Below, one piece after another: positions 1 to 11,270 of a DNA stretch of 64,000 bases. The stretch is from NCBI GenBank assembly GCA_003280655.1, contig QCEK01000003.1, positions 1 through 64,000 on the forward strand. The letters run 5' to 3'. The notes below the pieces were generated by a model that searched no databases, was not told where the DNA came from, and was given only the letters and a program-made list of their open reading frames with translations. The position numbers and the translations under genes were made by a program. Positions within the stretch are counted from its first letter, which is position 1, and each line of letters begins with the position of its first letter. The DNA comes from Prochlorococcus sp. AG-355-O17. Lineage in GTDB: Bacteria > Cyanobacteriota > Cyanobacteriia > PCC-6307 > Cyanobiaceae.

Positions 1-26
1 AATTATATTTAAATAATTTTTATATT

Positions 27-1817
27 TTGATAAAAACAAGTCCTAATAAAAAATTTATTTCATTAAAAAGACAACCACTAATAGTACTTATTTTTTCTTC
101 TATTTCCTTTTTATTGATTCTATGTAGGTTAATTTTTTTACAACTTTTAAATTATGAATCTTTTAAGAAGATGTCAGATGAGAATAGGATCAGACTTATT
201 GCTTCACAGCCAATAAGAGGAAAAATACTAGATAAAAATGGTTATGTTTTAGCAGATAGTAGAGTTAAATATTCTTTAATAATAAAGCCTCAATCTGTTA
301 ATAAAAGTAATTGGGAAAAACATAAATCAAGTATTTCTAACTTGTTAAATATTGATAGTAATGCAATTCAAAAAAAATACTCTGATGGTTTAAAAAATCA
401 GAAACTTTCAGTAATTATTCTTGATGATTTAAATGTAGATCAATTAATAAAATTTAAGGAGAATGAAGGTAATTTAATTGGTTTTGAAATAGCTACCAAA
501 TTAATTAGAAATTATCCTTATAAATCCCTTGCTGCCCATGTAATTGGTTATACTCAGCCAATTACTGAATTAGAATATAAATCCTTATCTAAGAGAGGTT
601 ATAAGTTAAATGACCTAATCGGTAGAACGGGAATTGAATATGTTTACGAAGATTTTATAAGAGGTGAATGGGGCGGAGAAATGGTTGAAGTAAATTCATT
701 AGGAAAATTTCAAAGATCATTGGGTATAAGACCTCCAGTACAAGGTAATGATATTGAACTAACAATCGATCTTAATCTGCAGTTAGTTGCTGAGGAAGTT
801 CTTAAAGATAAAAAAGCTGGAGCGATAATTGTAATGGATCCAAGAGATGGTGCAATAAGAGCAATGGCAAGTAAACCTACATTCGATTTAAATTTTTTTT
901 CAAAGGATTTTAAACCTGAGAAAGAATATAATGAACTTTTTAATTCTCCTGAAAAACCCTTATTTAATAGAGCATTAAATGCCTACGATCCAGGAAGCGT
1001 TTGGAAAATTGTAACGGCTTTAGCTGGCTTAGAAAGTGGAAAATTCCCTAGAGAAACAATGTTAGATACGAAACCATGTATAACTTATGGGAGCCAATGT
1101 TTTAGAGAGCATAATGATTTAGGCTTTGGGTTAATAGGTTATGAAGATGCTTTAAGAGTTTCTAGTAATACATTTTTTTATCAAGTAGGTTATGGAGTAG
1201 GAGTTGATGAAATACATAAGGTCTCACGAAAGCTTGGTTTTAATTCTTTATCTGGAATTGAAATTTCTGAACAAGAAAATATAGGATTAGTAGCTAGTAG
1301 TGAATGGGCTAAAGAAGGCAGAGGGTGGGGTCAACCAGGAAGAACCCCTTGGGTTCCAGAAGATATTGCGAGTATGTCTATTGGACAATTTGTTGTACAA
1401 GTCACCCCTATTCAAATAGCTAGAGCATATGCTGCAATAGCGAATGGAGGTTATCTAGTTACTCCCTATTTAGTTAAAAAAGATGAAGAAAATCTATCAG
1501 ATAAAAAACTTATTAAAGTCGATATCGATTCAAATAATATTCAGTTGATAAAAAGTGGTCTCAGGAAAGTAGTAGAGTCTGGCACTGGAGTATCGATTAA
1601 TTATGGAGTTTCAAATTTACCTCCAGTTTCAGGAAAAACAGGAACTGCTGAAGATGGTGCAGGTGGCTTAGATCACGCTTGGTTCGTTTGCTTTACTCCC
1701 TCTGAAAAAAGCGAATTACTTGTAGTTGCTTTTGCACAAAATACTCCTGGTGGGGGATCTGTTCATGCACTGCCTATGGCTAGAGAAATTTTAAAAGTTT
1801 GGAATGAAAAAGAATGA
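27..1817 (+). CDS. mrdA: Penicillin-binding protein 2 (peptidoglycan D,D-transpeptidase)
   Basis: This enzyme cross-links peptidoglycan during elongation and is anchored in the inner membrane. The 596-residue protein has one N-terminal membrane segment (about residues 17-40). The PBP dimerisation region follows, with the PBP2-like stretch NRIRL...PIRGKILDKNG. The transpeptidase domain carries all three motifs: S324-x-x-K327, S379-S-N381 and K537-T-G. The PBP2-type N-terminus favours MrdA over FtsI. The start is a TTG at 27. The frame stays open to the left window edge, so a start further upstream cannot be excluded. Confidence 0.9.
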   Translation: MIKTSPNKKFISLKRQPLIVLIFSSISFLLILCRLIFLQLLNYESFKKMSDENRIRLIASQPIRGKILDKNGYVLADSRVKYSLIIKPQSVNKSNWEKHKSSISNLLNIDSNAIQKKYSDGLKNQKLSVIILDDLNVDQLIKFKENEGNLIGFEIATKLIRNYPYKSLAAHVIGYTQPITELEYKSLSKRGYKLNDLIGRTGIEYVYEDFIRGEWGGEMVEVNSLGKFQRSLGIRPPVQGNDIELTIDLNLQLVAEEVLKDKKAGAIIVMDPRDGAIRAMASKPTFDLNFFSKDFKPEKEYNELFNSPEKPLFNRALNAYDPGSVWKIVTALAGLESGKFPRETMLDTKPCITYGSQCFREHNDLGFGLIGYEDALRVSSNTFFYQVGYGVGVDEIHKVSRKLGFNSLSGIEISEQENIGLVASSEWAKEGRGWGQPGRTPWVPEDIASMSIGQFVVQVTPIQIARAYAAIANGGYLVTPYLVKKDEENLSDKKLIKVDIDSNNIQLIKSGLRKVVESGTGVSINYGVSNLPPVSGKTGTAEDGAGGLDHAWFVCFTPSEKSELLVVAFAQNTPGGGSVHALPMAREILKVWNEKE

Positions 1818-1839
1818 AATTTTATTAGGTTTAAAACGT

Positions 1840-2364
1840 TTATGTTTTTAATTTTTTCATTTGTAAAAGTCTTTGAATAATATCTTCAATAGTTTTTGTA
1901 TCTATAGGTTTACTATATGAGGACAAAAGTTGTCTGCCTAATACTTGACTTCCTAAATGCACTAATTGAATGCGTAATGAGGTCAGCAGTTCTAACCCTA
2001 TGCCACCAGAAAATGTTGCAATTGCAATCGGTTGACCATTAAATAAATTCCTAAAGTCATCTCCCGAAATAGAAAGCCATGCTATGAAGTTTGAAAGAAT
2101 GGGAGGTATCGATCCATTATATTCAGGCGCACAAATCACCCATCTTTCAATTTTGAAAAGCTTTTTTTTTAATTCTTTTATTTCATTTGGAATATTTTCT
2201 TTGCTGTGAATTCTTGGATTAAATAATGGAATATCAAGAGTGGTAAGATCTAAAATTTCAGAACTTATTTTAAGTTCATTACTTTTTTCAAGAAATTTTT
2301 CAGAAAGTTCTAGATTTTTACCACAACTAGCCGTAATGATTATTAGATCTTTTGGTTCAGTCAT
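1840..2364 (-). CDS. NADPH-dependent FMN reductase family protein
   Basis: This is a flavodoxin-fold protein of 174 residues with the family signature PEYNGSIPP, which binds FMN phosphate and follows a typical NAD(P)H:FMN reductase core. Such enzymes reduce flavins or quinones with NAD(P)H in the cytoplasm. It lies 17 bp downstream of flv1 on the same strand, so it may be cotranscribed with the flavodiiron genes. A role as their electron donor is only inference. The ATG start at 2364 is clear. Confidence 0.8.
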   Translation of the reverse strand: MTEPKDLIIITASCGKNLELSEKFLEKSNELKISSEILDLTTLDIPLFNPRIHSKENIPNEIKELKKKLFKIERWVICAPEYNGSIPPILSNFIAWLSISGDDFRNLFNGQPIAIATFSGGIGLELLTSLRIQLVHLGSQVLGRQLLSSYSKPIDTKTIEDIIQRLLQMKKLKT

Positions 2365-2381
2365 AAATTAGATAAATAAAT

Positions 2382-4184
2382 TTAATAGTTAGCGCCTGTT
2401 TTGCGGTGATGAACTGCCGTTAGACTATCGGATTTTAGTATATTACCGTGTAGTACTTCAGCGTAAATTACCCAATGATCTCCACATTCCATTCTCTCTT
2501 TTACTGAAGCATCTAGCCATGCCAGTGATTCAGGAATAATTATCTGTTCATTAGGAGTTAATTCAATATTCATTCCTATAAATCTATCTTCTCCAGGTGA
2601 AAAGGGCTTTGTGAATCTTTTCAAAGGTTCTTTAAAATCTTTTTCACTAAGAATATTTAATGCGAATGAATCTCCTATTTGCAGAAGAGACTCTACTGAT
2701 CTATCTTTTGCTACTGCAATACTTAACCCGGGAGGAGAAAAACTTGCTTGACTAACCCAAGATGCAAGCATAGCTCCTTTAATATTATTCTCATCTTTGC
2801 CTTTAGAGGCTGTCAGGACACAAAGTGAACCAATTACTCTTCCAAGAGCTTGCAGCTTTGGATCTGTTTTGCTTGTAATCATTCCAGTATCTGATTTCCT
2901 GGGATTTTTCTTTACTTTTTTTATAATTTTTCTTCCAAAGTGAGTTCCTATTTCTTCTAGCTCTTTAATCTTTGGTTTATTTGGGCTGAATTTAATCCTT
3001 ATAGGGTCAAAACTAAACTTGAAACCACCGTCTTTTAATTTTGTTTCAAGTAAATCTATAGCTTCGCCGCTCCAGCCAAAACTACCAAAAATTCCTACTG
3101 GCTTATCTCTATTACCCTCTGCTAACAATGTTCCTAATGCACTAACTATCGGAGTTGGGGCGTGACCACCCAATGTGGGTGAACCTATTAAATATCCATC
3201 AGCATTTTGGATAGATTTTACAAGTAAATCATTGGGTGTAAATTCACAATTAATACTTTCAACTTCTACTGAGGTTCTATTTATCCCTTTAGCCAATGCA
3301 TCACCTATTGAGGCCGTATTTCCATATGCACTTGCATATATTAGAGCGATCTTAGGATTATTTGTTGAGGGATTTTCTCCCCATCTAATATAGTCATTTA
3401 AAAAGCTTTTTAAGCTATATTCGATCGCGGGACCATGTAATGGTGCAATAGTTTTAACGTCATAATCTGCAATTTTTTCAGTTATTGATACTACTTGATT
3501 AGACATTGGTGCCATCAAGCAATCATAAAAATGTTTCCTATCAATTTCTGTACTCACTCGATTTGTTTCAGACCAATCAGTAGAAGCAATGTGAGCAGAG
3601 AAAATTTTTTCACTAAGAAGTATCTCTTGATTACGTTCATAAATTATCAGGCCACCAGGCCAACGTGCTGTTGGAATAGGAATTAACTCTAGTGAAATGT
3701 TATCTAATTCTAAATTAAGTTCTTTTTTGATTATATTTATTTCAGGTAATTGAATTTCAATAAAGTTTTTTAAGGTAGGATTTCTTTGATTCCAAAGTTC
3801 GCTAATAAGTTTATAACCTGGATTAGAGCAAGTAATAGTTGTGTTTTGAAATTGGGTGCTTATATTCTTTATAGTTTCAATAATTTGGGGATTAATATGA
3901 CCAGAAATAAAGTTGATTTTACCTAAATTAAATTGATCGCAAAACCTAGAAATTACTTTATTAAACGAATCTAAATACTGCTTCTCAGGTGGATGAATAA
4001 TAAAAAGTTCCTTATGACTTCTAATGAAAAAAGTATTAAAAGAGGTTCCTTTTTCAAGGTTGAATTCAAGTTCAAATCTTTCTTTATTTTGGTCTAAGAA
4101 TCTTACACAAGAAAAATTTTCAGTAATTTCAAATTCTGTTAAATTTTGATTTTCTGCAAGTAAGCCTATATTAATATCTGACAT
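2382..4184 (-). CDS. flv1: Flavodiiron protein Flv1-type (A-type, degenerate diiron site)
   Basis: This is a three-module A-type flavodiiron protein of 600 residues: a metallo-beta-lactamase-like domain (about 1-270), a flavodoxin domain (about 280-425, with IYASAYGNTASIGDAL) and a C-terminal flavin reductase domain (about 445-600, ending HHRKTGANY). The diiron ligand motif HxExDH is replaced by a GHINPQ stretch, as expected for Flv1. In cyanobacteria Flv1 works with Flv3 to pass electrons from photosystem I to O2, making water without reactive oxygen. It lies 15 bp downstream of flv3, probably in one operon. It shares extensive C-terminal similarity with its neighbour, which suggests tandem duplication. 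Confidence 0.9.
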   Translation of the reverse strand: MSDINIGLLAENQNLTEFEITENFSCVRFLDQNKERFELEFNLEKGTSFNTFFIRSHKELFIIHPPEKQYLDSFNKVISRFCDQFNLGKINFISGHINPQIIETIKNISTQFQNTTITCSNPGYKLISELWNQRNPTLKNFIEIQLPEINIIKKELNLELDNISLELIPIPTARWPGGLIIYERNQEILLSEKIFSAHIASTDWSETNRVSTEIDRKHFYDCLMAPMSNQVVSITEKIADYDVKTIAPLHGPAIEYSLKSFLNDYIRWGENPSTNNPKIALIYASAYGNTASIGDALAKGINRTSVEVESINCEFTPNDLLVKSIQNADGYLIGSPTLGGHAPTPIVSALGTLLAEGNRDKPVGIFGSFGWSGEAIDLLETKLKDGGFKFSFDPIRIKFSPNKPKIKELEEIGTHFGRKIIKKVKKNPRKSDTGMITSKTDPKLQALGRVIGSLCVLTASKGKDENNIKGAMLASWVSQASFSPPGLSIAVAKDRSVESLLQIGDSFALNILSEKDFKEPLKRFTKPFSPGEDRFIGMNIELTPNEQIIIPESLAWLDASVKERMECGDHWVIYAEVLHGNILKSDSLTAVHHRKTGANY

Positions 4185-4199
4185 TTCAAAGACTTTTTT

Positions 4200-5975
4200 C
4201 TAATAGTGATTAGCAACTTTTCTGTGATGAACTGCTGTCTTGCATGATAAGTCAGAAACATTACCATTTTCAACAATTCCGTAAATTATCCAATGGTCTG
4301 GAGTCTCTAGCCTGGAACTAACCTTGCAATCTAAAAAGGCGAGTGAATCTGAAAGAACTGGCCCTCCTTCAGCGATGTTGCTAATTACATCTACATCAGC
4401 AAATCTATCAGCTCCAGGGGCAAATCTTTTTAAAAAATGTCTGAACATTTTTTGATAGTTATCTTCTCTCAGAATATTCACAACAAAACCCTTCTCAACT
4501 TGCATATATGATTCAATAGCCCTATCTTTTGCTACTGCAACTGTAATACCTGGTGGAGAAAAGCTTGCTTGACTAACCCAACTCGCGACCATTGCACTTT
4601 GTCTAAATGTAGAACCTTCGCCTTGGCTCGCTGTAACAACATATAATCCACCACTTAATCTACCTAAAGCTTTATCTAAATTTGAATCAAGGCTCTTCAT
4701 AGAGGCAATATTCTTCTTTTTATTGATCAATTGACCCAAGTCAGTTCCAGCTTCTTCGAACTGTTGATAAAGAATGGGATCTGGAATATTTTTAACTCTT
4801 AAGGGAGAGAAAGCTTCTTTTTGACCAAGTTCTCTTAATTTATTTGCTAAAGAATCTATAGGTTCATCATTTCCACCAAATGCATCATAAACTGCAGTAA
4901 ATTGTTTTGGTTTTAGTGCTGCAAATAAAGTACCGAGAGATTCTTTTAATTCGTTATCAGAGTCTACTGGCCATGTTGGAATGACTACTGCTTTTGATTC
5001 GGAAATTAAACTTGTTAATTCTTGCGGGTCAGAAGATCTTAAATCAATTAACTGAACCTGAGCATCTGCTTTGCTTATTCCATGAGATATCGCTTGACTT
5101 AGTCGATCACAATATCCATAGTCGCTTATGTAGCAAACTGACACAAAATCATTGCCTTTGCTTTTATTACTACTCCATTCTAGATATTTTCCTTTCCAAA
5201 AATTGACCTGATTATGGAGCAAAGGCCCATGACCAACAGCTATTGTTTTTAATTCAGGTAGCTTATCTATTCTTTTAATTGCCTGCATAACGCTTCTAGC
5301 GTTTGGACCCATAAGGCAATCGTAATAAAAACGGAAATCATCGTATATTTCTTTTTGATCAGTGTCAAAAAATTCGTCAGAACAATAATGGAGTCCAAAT
5401 GCATCACATGTATAGAGAACATTTGTACTATGATCATATGAAAATATGGTATCTGGCCAATGTAAATTTGGTGCACTTATAAATTCAATATTGTGCTCTA
5501 AACCACTATTAGGATTAGTTCCGAGATTTAAAAATTCTCCACTCTTAACTTCTAGACGTTTAAAGGGAATATGTATTTGGTCTTCAATAAATTTAAGTGC
5601 TAATTTTGATCCAACTACTGTGATGTTTTGGTTTAATTCTAAAAGATTACCTATTAAACCAGAATGATCAGGTTCTGTATGGCTAGTAATTAGATAATCA
5701 ACTTCTTGCGGATTTACCTTTTTCAGTAATTCTTCAAACCATAATTCTTCGAACTTTGCGTGACTAGTATCAATAATTGCTAGTTTCTCGCCTTTAATAA
5801 TGAAACTATTGTAAGTAGTTCCATTTCTTAAACCAAATTCAATATCAAATCTACTGCGATCCCAATCCAAAGATCTTATGGCACAAGAATCATCAGCAAA
5901 GTTTTGAGATTGAACCGTCAACTTGTTATTAGTTTGTGCCAATTTAGAATTACTTGTTTGGGCAGAGGTTATCAT
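4200..5975 (-). CDS. flv3: Flavodiiron protein Flv3-type (canonical diiron site)
   Basis: This is an A-type flavodiiron protein of 591 residues with beta-lactamase-like, flavodoxin and flavin reductase domains. All six expected diiron ligands are present: H99, E101, D103 (in HTEPDHSG), H172, D191 and H249. That identifies it as the Flv3-type partner of the downstream Flv1. Together they form the Mehler-like O2 photoreduction complex on the cytoplasmic side of the thylakoid. It is first in the flv3-flv1-FMN reductase run. It is divergent from alaS across about 119 bp that contain a small inverted repeat. Confidence 0.92.
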   Translation of the reverse strand: MITSAQTSNSKLAQTNNKLTVQSQNFADDSCAIRSLDWDRSRFDIEFGLRNGTTYNSFIIKGEKLAIIDTSHAKFEELWFEELLKKVNPQEVDYLITSHTEPDHSGLIGNLLELNQNITVVGSKLALKFIEDQIHIPFKRLEVKSGEFLNLGTNPNSGLEHNIEFISAPNLHWPDTIFSYDHSTNVLYTCDAFGLHYCSDEFFDTDQKEIYDDFRFYYDCLMGPNARSVMQAIKRIDKLPELKTIAVGHGPLLHNQVNFWKGKYLEWSSNKSKGNDFVSVCYISDYGYCDRLSQAISHGISKADAQVQLIDLRSSDPQELTSLISESKAVVIPTWPVDSDNELKESLGTLFAALKPKQFTAVYDAFGGNDEPIDSLANKLRELGQKEAFSPLRVKNIPDPILYQQFEEAGTDLGQLINKKKNIASMKSLDSNLDKALGRLSGGLYVVTASQGEGSTFRQSAMVASWVSQASFSPPGITVAVAKDRAIESYMQVEKGFVVNILREDNYQKMFRHFLKRFAPGADRFADVDVISNIAEGGPVLSDSLAFLDCKVSSRLETPDHWIIYGIVENGNVSDLSCKTAVHHRKVANHY

Positions 5976-6021
5976 AGAGTAATTAGCTTTATAAATTAAC
6001 TTTAGTTATATAGAATATAAA

Positions 6022-6043
6022 TTCGCGTGATTATTGTTGCGAA
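6022..6043. promoter_or_regulatory. Inverted repeat between flv3 and alaS
   Basis: The 5-bp arms TTCGC and GCGAA are separated by 12 bp in the divergent flv3/alaS spacer. It could be an operator for flv3 or alaS. The arms are short, so chance is quite possible and no regulator is assigned. Confidence 0.25.
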
Positions 6044-6094
6044 ATAACCGAAATTACGCTTTTCTTTTATTTTTAATCTTCTTATTCTGGATAA

Positions 6095-8755
6095 ATGACA
6101 TCTCAACTAATTAAAAAAATAGTTACTGGAGATGAGATAAGAAATGCTTTTTTAAAATTTTACAGTGAAAAATTACATAAAATCATTCCAAGTGCATCTT
6201 TGATTCCAGATGACCCTACGGTTATGCTCACAATTGCTGGAATGCTACCTTTTAAACCAGTTTTTTTAGGTTTAAAAGAAAGACCATCAAAAAGGGCTAC
6301 ATCTAGCCAAAAGTGCATCAGAACAAACGATATAGAAAACGTTGGAGTTACAGCTAGACACCACACTTTTTTTGAAATGCTTGGTAATTTTTCTTTTGGA
6401 GATTATTTTAAACGAGAGGCTATTCAATGGGCTTGGGAATTAGTTACTAATATTTATCAACTTTCTGTTGAAAATATAATTGTGAGTGTTTTTCACGAAG
6501 ACGAAGAGTCTGCAAAAATTTGGAGAGATGAAATTGGTATTCATCCAGATAGGATAGTGAAACTAGGCGAGGAAGATAATTTTTGGTCATCTGGCAAAAC
6601 AGGTCCTTGTGGACCTTGTTCAGAACTTTATTATGATTTTCATCCTGAAAAGGGTCTGCAGAATATTGATTTAGAAGATGGAGATCGTTTTATTGAATTT
6701 TATAATCTTGTTTTTATGCAATATAATCGTGATCCTAATGGAAAATTGACAGATTTAAAATTTAAAAATATTGATACAGGAATGGGTCTTGAAAGGATGG
6801 CTCAGATACTACAAAAAAAGCAAAATAATTATGAGACAGATTTAATTTTTCCTATCATTCAAAAAATTTGTGAGATTGCAAATATTGATTATTTTTCTTC
6901 AGATGATAAAAACAAAATTTCTTTAAAAATCATTGGTGATCATACAAGAGCTGTTATTCATTTAATTTCTGATGGAGTAGCAGCAAGTAATCTTGGCAGG
7001 GGATATATATTAAGAAGGCTTATTAGAAGAATGGTCAGACATGGGAGATTATTAGGTATAACAAATGAATTTTTACCTCATATTGCCACTGTTGGGATCA
7101 ATTTAATGCAAAATAATTATCCTGATTTAAAAAATAATAATGATTTAATTTTGAATGAGATAAAAATTGAAGAAATAAGATTTAGGGAAACTCTAGAAAG
7201 AGGAGAGAAATTGTTAGATGAGTTAATTTCTTCAGGGCAGAAATTGATTTCTGGTTTTAAAGCTTTTGAACTTTATGATACTTATGGATTTCCTCTGGAA
7301 CTTACTGTAGAAATTGCAGAAGAAAATAGTATCACTGTAGATGTAAAGGGTTTTGAAGAAGAGATGAATGCACAAAAAGAGAGAGCTAAAGCTGCTTCAA
7401 GTAATATTGATTTGACATTAGAGGGATCATTAGAACGAGAAATAGATCTTTTTAAAAAAACTGTTTTTAATGGTTACAATTCACTCCTTTCGGAAGCTGA
7501 AATAAAGGGCATATTCTTGGATTCAACATTAGTTAAGCAAGCAAGTGAGGGGCAGAAAGTTTTAATTGTTCTTGATCAGACAACTTTTTATGGAGAATCT
7601 GGCGGGCAAGTCGGTGATATTGGAACGATATTTTCAAAAGATGTAGAGGTCTTGGTTGATAATGTTATGCGAAAGAAAAAGGTTTTTTTACATTACGGAA
7701 CTATCAAAAAAGGAATATTAACTATTGGACAAAAAGTTAATACTAATGTTAACCCCTCTAATAGAGCTAAGGCTGCTGCAAATCATACAGCTACTCATTT
7801 ATTACAATCTGCGCTTAAATCAGTTGTTAACGAAAGTGTCGGACAAAAAGGTTCATTAGTAGCCTTTAACAAATTACGATTTGACTTTAATTCCTCTAAT
7901 CCTATTTCTAAAGATCAAATTTCTAAGATTGAGACTTTAGTTAACTCTTGGATTATGGAAAATCATGCCCTGGAAATAAAAAATATGTCTAAGAGTGAGG
8001 CTCTTGCAAAGGGTGCAGTCGCCATGTTTGGAGAAAAATATGATGATGAAGTGCGCGTTGTTAATGTACCAGGAGTTTCAATGGAACTTTGTGGTGGCAC
8101 GCATGTTAAAACTACATCCGAATTAGGTTCTTTCAAAATAATTAGTGAGGAAGGAATCTCAGCAGGAGTAAGAAGGATCGAGGCATTATCAGGTCAATCA
8201 GCATTAGATTATTTCAGTAATAGAAATTCTTTAGTAAATCAACTAAGTGATTTGTTAAAAGCAAATCCTAATCAACTTTTTGAAAGGGTTAATAATTTGC
8301 AAGCAGAGCTTATTAATAAGAATAAAGAGATACAAAAAATGAAAGATGAAATTGCATATTTTAAATACTCTTCTATAAAATCATCCGCAGAAATAGTAAA
8401 TTCTTTTTCAATTTTAGTAAATCAGATTGATGGCTTGGATGGGAATTCTTTGCAATCTGCAGCACTTAATTTAACTTCTCATTTGGGAAATAAAGCAATA
8501 GTGATTCTTGGGGGAATACCAAACCCAGAAAATAGAAAGTTGTTATTTGTAGTTTCTTTAGGTGATGATGCAGTAAAAATAGGATTGCATGCAGGCAAAT
8601 TAATTAATGAGATTGCAAGAATTTGTTCGGGAGGTGGAGGAGGAAAGGCTAACTTTGCTCAAGCAGGTGCTAAAGATATTGATAAGTTAAGTGATGCTTT
8701 AGATTATGCTAAAAATTATTTGCAAAAAACATTAGATAGTCATTCTGATAAATAA
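6095..8755 (+). CDS. alaS: Alanyl-tRNA synthetase
   Basis: This enzyme attaches alanine to tRNA-Ala and, in this genome, also charges the tmRNA. It has 886 residues, full length for the family. It has the N-terminal class II aminoacylation domain, an editing domain with the zinc motifs HTATH and CGGTH, and a C-terminal DHHA1 domain with a GGGGGK stretch. The start is an ATG at 6095. Its 3' end overlaps the convergent speA by 16 bp. Confidence 0.97.
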   Translation: MTSQLIKKIVTGDEIRNAFLKFYSEKLHKIIPSASLIPDDPTVMLTIAGMLPFKPVFLGLKERPSKRATSSQKCIRTNDIENVGVTARHHTFFEMLGNFSFGDYFKREAIQWAWELVTNIYQLSVENIIVSVFHEDEESAKIWRDEIGIHPDRIVKLGEEDNFWSSGKTGPCGPCSELYYDFHPEKGLQNIDLEDGDRFIEFYNLVFMQYNRDPNGKLTDLKFKNIDTGMGLERMAQILQKKQNNYETDLIFPIIQKICEIANIDYFSSDDKNKISLKIIGDHTRAVIHLISDGVAASNLGRGYILRRLIRRMVRHGRLLGITNEFLPHIATVGINLMQNNYPDLKNNNDLILNEIKIEEIRFRETLERGEKLLDELISSGQKLISGFKAFELYDTYGFPLELTVEIAEENSITVDVKGFEEEMNAQKERAKAASSNIDLTLEGSLEREIDLFKKTVFNGYNSLLSEAEIKGIFLDSTLVKQASEGQKVLIVLDQTTFYGESGGQVGDIGTIFSKDVEVLVDNVMRKKKVFLHYGTIKKGILTIGQKVNTNVNPSNRAKAAANHTATHLLQSALKSVVNESVGQKGSLVAFNKLRFDFNSSNPISKDQISKIETLVNSWIMENHALEIKNMSKSEALAKGAVAMFGEKYDDEVRVVNVPGVSMELCGGTHVKTTSELGSFKIISEEGISAGVRRIEALSGQSALDYFSNRNSLVNQLSDLLKANPNQLFERVNNLQAELINKNKEIQKMKDEIAYFKYSSIKSSAEIVNSFSILVNQIDGLDGNSLQSAALNLTSHLGNKAIVILGGIPNPENRKLLFVVSLGDDAVKIGLHAGKLINEIARICSGGGGGKANFAQAGAKDIDKLSDALDYAKNYLQKTLDSHSDK

Positions 8756-10686
8756 CTACTTTTTCTGAGACTAATTTCGATTTGATCCATTAATTTCCTT
8801 GCTTCTTCAATAGTTAATTTTTTTTGATCAATTGCTGATTCAGTATTAATTCTTATAGATTCGACCAAAGAAGCTGAACTGTAATCTAATAATTGTAAAA
8901 TTTCAGATTTACTGTCCTCTTTAATAATATTTTTGACCTTATATGAATTATCTTGATTTATGTCTATATGAACAACGTTTGTACTGCCAAATAAATTGTG
9001 CAAGTTTCCTAGTGCTTCTTGATAGGCTCCAGTCATAAAAATTCCAATTAGATAATCTTTATCTTCCTCTGGCTTATGTAAATTTAGTAATGATTTAATT
9101 TTTCCATCATCAATAAAATTATTTAGTTTCCCATCTGAATCACAAGTTAAATCTGCAAAGTTACCTTTGCAGAACGGCTCCTCTAAGTGCCTATGTATTG
9201 GTACTATTGGGAAAATCTGATTTATTGCCCAGCTATCGGGAATAGATTTAAAAATAGATAAATTTGCATAATAAGTTGATGCTAAAGTTTCTGTAATTTC
9301 AGATAAATCAGGGTGATTGATTTCATCATTATTCAGGTTAATAGAAATTTCTTTTGCGCAAGCCCAAGTAAGTTCTTCGGCATAAGCTCTTTCTGCTAAA
9401 CTTAAAAATCCTAACCTAAAAGCGACTAAGCAATCTTCTTTAAACTTTTTTGCATCATTCCATAGTTCAATTATTTGAGATAAATTTATTTTTTTATTTT
9501 TAAGTTTTTTTAATTCATAGAAAGTTTCAAGTAAATTTGAAATTATTAATTGTTGATTTTTTTTATCAAAAATTTGTAGTTTGGAACTGACATGGCTTGT
9601 TCCTAAGACATTAAAAATTAAAACTGAACAATGACTAATTATTGCTCTTCCACTTTCTGAGATTATGGTTGGATGCTTTATATTATTTAATTCACATGAA
9701 TCCTTAATAGTTGCAATTACATCGTTAGCGTAATTTTGAAGAGAATAATTAGTAGAGGTGTTGGAGGAGGTTTTAGTTCCATCAAAATCTATTCCTAATC
9801 CTCCACCAACGTCGATATATTGCATTGGGGCTCCTAGTTTGCATAGTTCAACATATATTTGACTCGCTTCTTGTAATGCGTCTTTGATCACAGCAATATC
9901 ACTTATTTGACTGCCTATATGAAAATGGAGCAATTTCATTTCGTTGATAAGATTTGCTTCTTGTAGTTCTTTTATTGTCAACATAATTTCTGGGATTGAT
10001 AATCCAAATTTGGAATTATCTCCAATAGATTTACCCCATCTACCACTACTTTTACTTGATAACTTTGCTCTAATTCCTATCAATGGAGTCGCGTTAAGTT
10101 CTTGAACTGCTTGAATAATCCTTTTTACCTCATCTCGTTGTTCAATAACTATTATTGGATTTTTGCCGAGTTTTCTGGCCAAAGTAGCAATCTCAACATA
10201 TTTTTTATCTTTATATCCGTTGCATATTAATAACGAATTTTGGTTTTCAAGAAGTGCAAGGCCAATTAATAGTTCTGATTTACTCCCTACTTCTAAACCA
10301 AAATTCCATTGGCTACCAAACTCTATTATCTTTTCTAGGACATTTTTCTGTTGATTACATTTGACAGGAAAAACGCCTTGATAAATGTTCTTATACTTAT
10401 AGGTTTTTATTGCTTTTAAAAAAGATTCATGTAATGCATTTAGTCGATCTTTCAAGATATCATTAAATCTTATGATCAATGGAGGATTTATTTCTCTACT
10501 TTTAAGTTCTTTGACAAGCTTAAAAAGATCAATCTCATTTTCAGATTTTCTATCTTTAGTTACTGATATATTTCCTTTGGAATTTATAGAAAAATATTTA
10601 TCTCCCCATTTGTCTATGTCATAAGTCGAAATACTATCTTCAATAGTCCAAATATTCTTTAATTTTTTCGGCTCAAAATTGGTCAA
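8740..10686 (-). CDS. speA: Biosynthetic arginine decarboxylase
   Basis: This PLP-dependent enzyme converts arginine to agmatine, the first step of polyamine synthesis. The 648-residue protein has the alanine-racemase-like barrel, with the PLP lysine at K109 in the FPVKCNQQ motif, and the glycine-rich [14 protein letters not shown] cofactor loop. The length and the C-terminal extension fit the SpeA family. It converges on alaS with a 16-bp overlap and is divergent from ndk. Confidence 0.95.
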   Translation of the reverse strand: MTNFEPKKLKNIWTIEDSISTYDIDKWGDKYFSINSKGNISVTKDRKSENEIDLFKLVKELKSREINPPLIIRFNDILKDRLNALHESFLKAIKTYKYKNIYQGVFPVKCNQQKNVLEKIIEFGSQWNFGLEVGSKSELLIGLALLENQNSLLICNGYKDKKYVEIATLARKLGKNPIIVIEQRDEVKRIIQAVQELNATPLIGIRAKLSSKSSGRWGKSIGDNSKFGLSIPEIMLTIKELQEANLINEMKLLHFHIGSQISDIAVIKDALQEASQIYVELCKLGAPMQYIDVGGGLGIDFDGTKTSSNTSTNYSLQNYANDVIATIKDSCELNNIKHPTIISESGRAIISHCSVLIFNVLGTSHVSSKLQIFDKKNQQLIISNLLETFYELKKLKNKKINLSQIIELWNDAKKFKEDCLVAFRLGFLSLAERAYAEELTWACAKEISINLNNDEINHPDLSEITETLASTYYANLSIFKSIPDSWAINQIFPIVPIHRHLEEPFCKGNFADLTCDSDGKLNNFIDDGKIKSLLNLHKPEEDKDYLIGIFMTGAYQEALGNLHNLFGSTNVVHIDINQDNSYKVKNIIKEDSKSEILQLLDYSSASLVESIRINTESAIDQKKLTIEEARKLMDQIEISLRKSSYLSE

Positions 10687-10808
10687 TTTATGTCTTAGTG
10701 ATTAATAAATGTTTTTGAAATTAAATCAAAACAATATCTTTTATTTTAATGATTACTTGCCAAGTTACCACCTAAAAGTTGAATATACATAGAGTGATTA
10801 TTAACTAA

Positions 10809-11267
10809 ATGACAAAAGAGAGAACCTTTATTGCAATTAAACCTGATGGAGTTCAAAGAGGATATATTTCTGAGATTATTGGCAGATTTGAAAAAAAAGG
10901 ATTTAAATTGGTTGGATTAAAGCAATTAATTCCTTCAAAAGAACTTGCTCAAAATCATTATGGAGTTCATAGAGAAAGACCCTTTTTTGGTGATTTAGTA
11001 GACTTTATTTCGAGTGGTCCTATTGTAGCAATGGTGTGGGAAGGCGAAGGAGTTATTTTGAGTGCTAGAAAACTTATAGGTGCAACAAAACCTCTGGAAG
11101 CAGAGCCTGGAACAATTAGAGGTGATTTAGCTATTGATATTGGGAGGAATATAATTCATGGTTCTGATGGAGAAGATACAGCAAAGTTTGAAATTGATCT
11201 ATGGTTTAACGAAGAAGAATTATGTGAGTGGGAAACTTCTGATTCGAAATGGCGATCTGAAAATTAA
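10809..11267 (+). CDS. ndk: Nucleoside diphosphate kinase
   Basis: This enzyme balances NTP pools by transferring phosphate from ATP to NDPs through a phosphohistidine. The 152-residue protein has the N-terminal [13 protein letters not shown] signature and the active-site histidine H117 in the NIIHGSD motif. The length is normal. It starts with ATG and ends 3 bp before the convergent thiO-like gene. Confidence 0.97.
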   Translation: MTKERTFIAIKPDGVQRGYISEIIGRFEKKGFKLVGLKQLIPSKELAQNHYGVHRERPFFGDLVDFISSGPIVAMVWEGEGVILSARKLIGATKPLEAEPGTIRGDLAIDIGRNIIHGSDGEDTAKFEIDLWFNEEELCEWETSDSKWRSEN

Positions 11268-11270
11268 AAT

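Noticed and set aside
3175-3393. Frames on the plus strand opposite flv1, and similar ones opposite flv3, sufS, ktrA and the SLC13 gene
   Set aside because: Antisense shadows of genes with strong motif support; no start site or family pattern.
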